NCBI GenBank assembly: GCA_964501415.1
Contig: CAZCSL010000007.1
Location: 1 to 63,005 of the forward strand
DNA length: 63,005 nucleotides
Source: B1SED10-225 sp964501415
Lineage (GTDB): Bacteria; Bacillota_I; Bacilli_A; Izemoplasmatales; Izemoplasmataceae
Direction: 5' to 3'
In this document: piece after piece, positions 61,784 through 63,005 of the stretch
Layout: each line of letters starts with the position of its first letter
How positions within the stretch are numbered: the stretch's first letter is position 1
The notes under the pieces: model-generated
Databases searched by the model: none
What the model saw: only the letters and a program-made list of their open reading frames with translations
What the model was told of the DNA's origin: nothing
Position numbers and translations under genes: made by a program

Positions 61784-62844
61784 TTTCTAGCCCCCATTCT
61801 GATACGCGGATCAACTACACCATAAGATAAGTCAACGAGTAGTACCGCAAATAAACTTATGATTGTGTAAAAGGCAGTAACGCCTAAAACCAAGTTGTAA
61901 TCATCTTGCTGCATGGCGCTAACAAAGATACGGCCTGTACCGGGAATAGAGTAAATACGTTCAATGATAACCGAACCACTCAACAGTCCAACAAATGATG
62001 CAATAATACCTGGGACAAGTGGGACCATGGAGTTACGCATAGCGTGTCTGATGACAGATTGGGTTCTTGTTAAGCCTTTGGTTCTAGCAAGTAACAAGAA
62101 CTCTGAGGTCAATACTTCGGATAATTCGGCACGTGTCGTACGCGTAAGGCCTGCAACGGCACCAAACGATAAACCTAGTACCGGTAACACGAGTGCCTCA
62201 ACTCGAATCCAACCCGTAATATCCGCGGCGGGATACTGAGAGGGTAGCCATCCGAGCTGATAACCAAACACCAGCACAAATATTGACATAACCACAAAAC
62301 TTGGTATGGAAATAAATACCATAACGCTCAGTGATATAATATTATCGGTCAAGTGGTCTTTTCTAAGGGCTGCAATGATACCTAAGGCGAAGCCAATTGG
62401 TATGTAGAAGAATAATGCGATAATGTTCAACATTACCGTTACAGGTATTCTACTAACCAACACTTCGAAAACAGGCACATTGGCTTGCACACTTTGTGAT
62501 ACACCCCAATTCCACTCGGTTAAAATATTCCCCATCCACTGCACATATTGTCTGGGGATAGGAACAGGTTCATAAATTCTTAACTGCGTATCTTCATCGA
62601 AGTAAAATGCGTTTCTTGGTAATTGAATCTGGCGGTCTCTAATACCTTGAATGGTATCAGGATCGCGCTCAATCCGACGTTCCATTAACCCGTCTCGGAC
62701 TTGTTGCTCATAAAAAATTTCACGTTCTTCTTCGGTTGGCGGCGGATATAGTGGCGCTAAACGAAGAAGAGAGAAATTCACGGAAATGACCAAGAAAAGG
62801 ATAATAAAAATCCACAAGGTCCTGATGATTGTATACCTTATCAT
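61780..62844 (-). CDS. oppB: Oligopeptide ABC transporter permease OppB
   Basis: A 354-residue permease with six membrane helices. The EAA loop reads EFLLLARTKGLTRTQSV, and ERIYSIPGTGRIF near the C-terminus is typical of OppB/DppB. The first extracellular loop is about 50 residues longer than usual and rich in charged residues (RIERDPDTIQGIRDRQIQ), in line with the enlarged OppC. It is first in the operon, with AGAGGAGAG before the ATG. No OppA gene lies inside the window. Confidence 0.93.
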   Translation of the reverse strand: MIRYTIIRTLWIFIILFLVISVNFSLLRLAPLYPPPTEEEREIFYEQQVRDGLMERRIERDPDTIQGIRDRQIQLPRNAFYFDEDTQLRIYEPVPIPRQYVQWMGNILTEWNWGVSQSVQANVPVFEVLVSRIPVTVMLNIIALFFYIPIGFALGIIAALRKDHLTDNIISLSVMVFISIPSFVVMSIFVLVFGYQLGWLPSQYPAADITGWIRVEALVLPVLGLSFGAVAGLTRTTRAELSEVLTSEFLLLARTKGLTRTQSVIRHAMRNSMVPLVPGIIASFVGLLSGSVIIERIYSIPGTGRIFVSAMQQDDYNLVLGVTAFYTIISLFAVLLVDLSYGVVDPRIRMGARK

Positions 62845-62891
62845 GAAACTCTCCTCTTTCCTATTATATAAAGTTTTTTTTCATTTAGTAT

Positions 62892-62920
62892 ATAATATAA
62901 CAGATAGAGTAATTTTTCAA
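62892..62920 (-). promoter_or_regulatory. Promoter of the opp operon
   Basis: On the minus strand -35 TTGAAA, 17-base spacer and -10 TATTAT, about 50 bases upstream of oppB. Nothing else was recognised from 62921 to the window end. Confidence 0.68.
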
Positions 62921-63005
62921 GGTGTATAGATACTTTATGAACTGAATTGTAAATATTCTAAAGAAGAAAACAAGTTAATTAGGCCATAATCAAACGTTTC
63001 ACAGT

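Noticed and set aside
1..63005. Mycoplasma genetic code with TGA read as Trp
   Set aside because: Many genes end in TGA through ATGA overlaps and Trp is encoded by TGG throughout the recognised proteins.

Overview
The window is an AT-rich chromosomal segment of a low-G+C Gram-positive-type bacterium. TGA is a normal stop codon: several genes join through ATGA overlaps, for example 9440-9443 and 10648-10651. Shine-Dalgarno sequences are strong, promoters are of the TTGxxx/TATAAT type, and Rho-independent hairpins are frequent. Short lipoproteins with LSAC lipoboxes, the Opp/DUF3899 arrangement, the psuK/psuG pair and the many nucleobase-salvage genes suggest Bacillota/Mycoplasmatota, perhaps an Acholeplasmatales- or Izemoplasmatales-like anaerobe. 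That placement is inference; there is no rRNA to test it. No phage, IS element, CRISPR array or rRNA was seen.

Layout. 1-2340: the 3' end of a sigma factor and an overlapping RsgI-like membrane protein, then (minus strand) an SDR reductase, a 30-residue membrane peptide and tRNA-Thr. 2369-7823: a TGS/SAD-nucleoside kinase (plus strand), then a minus-strand run with a diguanylate cyclase, YaaA, MsrB, a triplicated membrane protein and an MnmM/YtqB-type methyltransferase. 7938-27286: guanine deaminase (plus), facing a very tight 16-gene minus-strand operon of about 19 kb for anaerobic purine/urate breakdown. 27468-35710: a CyuA-like desulfidase, a small membrane protein, tRNA-Ser, nnr-upp, a guanylate-kinase-like gene, a CASTOR/POLLUX-like channel, a degenerate alpha/beta hydrolase (plus) and ThpR. 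35819-39814: a 1331-residue membrane-anchored acidic repeat protein. 39946-48647: a Na/Pi transporter, psuK-AAC(3)-psuG, a lipoprotein, a MATE pump, a second diguanylate cyclase and an MscS channel. 48778-56500: a PAP2 phosphatase, pyrG with an attenuator leader, a lipoprotein, hpt, a nuclease-helicase, a second MscS channel and an LMW-PTP/ArsC protein. 56616-62844: oppBCDF and a DUF3899-like protein.

How it fits together. Adenine (Ade) and guanine (GuaD) are deaminated to hypoxanthine and xanthine. Two complete molybdenum hydroxylase sets, supported by MocA-like and XdhC-like maturation proteins, act on the purine ring. A PreA-like flavin/iron-sulfur protein, SsnA, a hydantoinase, YgeY, YgeW and two fold-type II PLP enzymes probably open the ring and process the ureido/amino-acid intermediates, with carbamoyl phosphate as one likely product. 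Upp, Hpt, the nucleoside kinase, PsuK/PsuG and PyrG cover nucleobase salvage and CTP supply. The whole suggests an organism living on nucleic-acid debris and peptides.

The most unusual items are the purine operon with its non-standard gene content, the giant repeat protein, the coiled-coil insertions in OppD and OppF with a roughly 320-residue extracellular domain in OppC, the pyrG leader that looks built for CTP-sensed reiterative transcription, an alpha/beta hydrolase without its nucleophile, and an acetyltransferase-like gene inside the pseudouridine operon.
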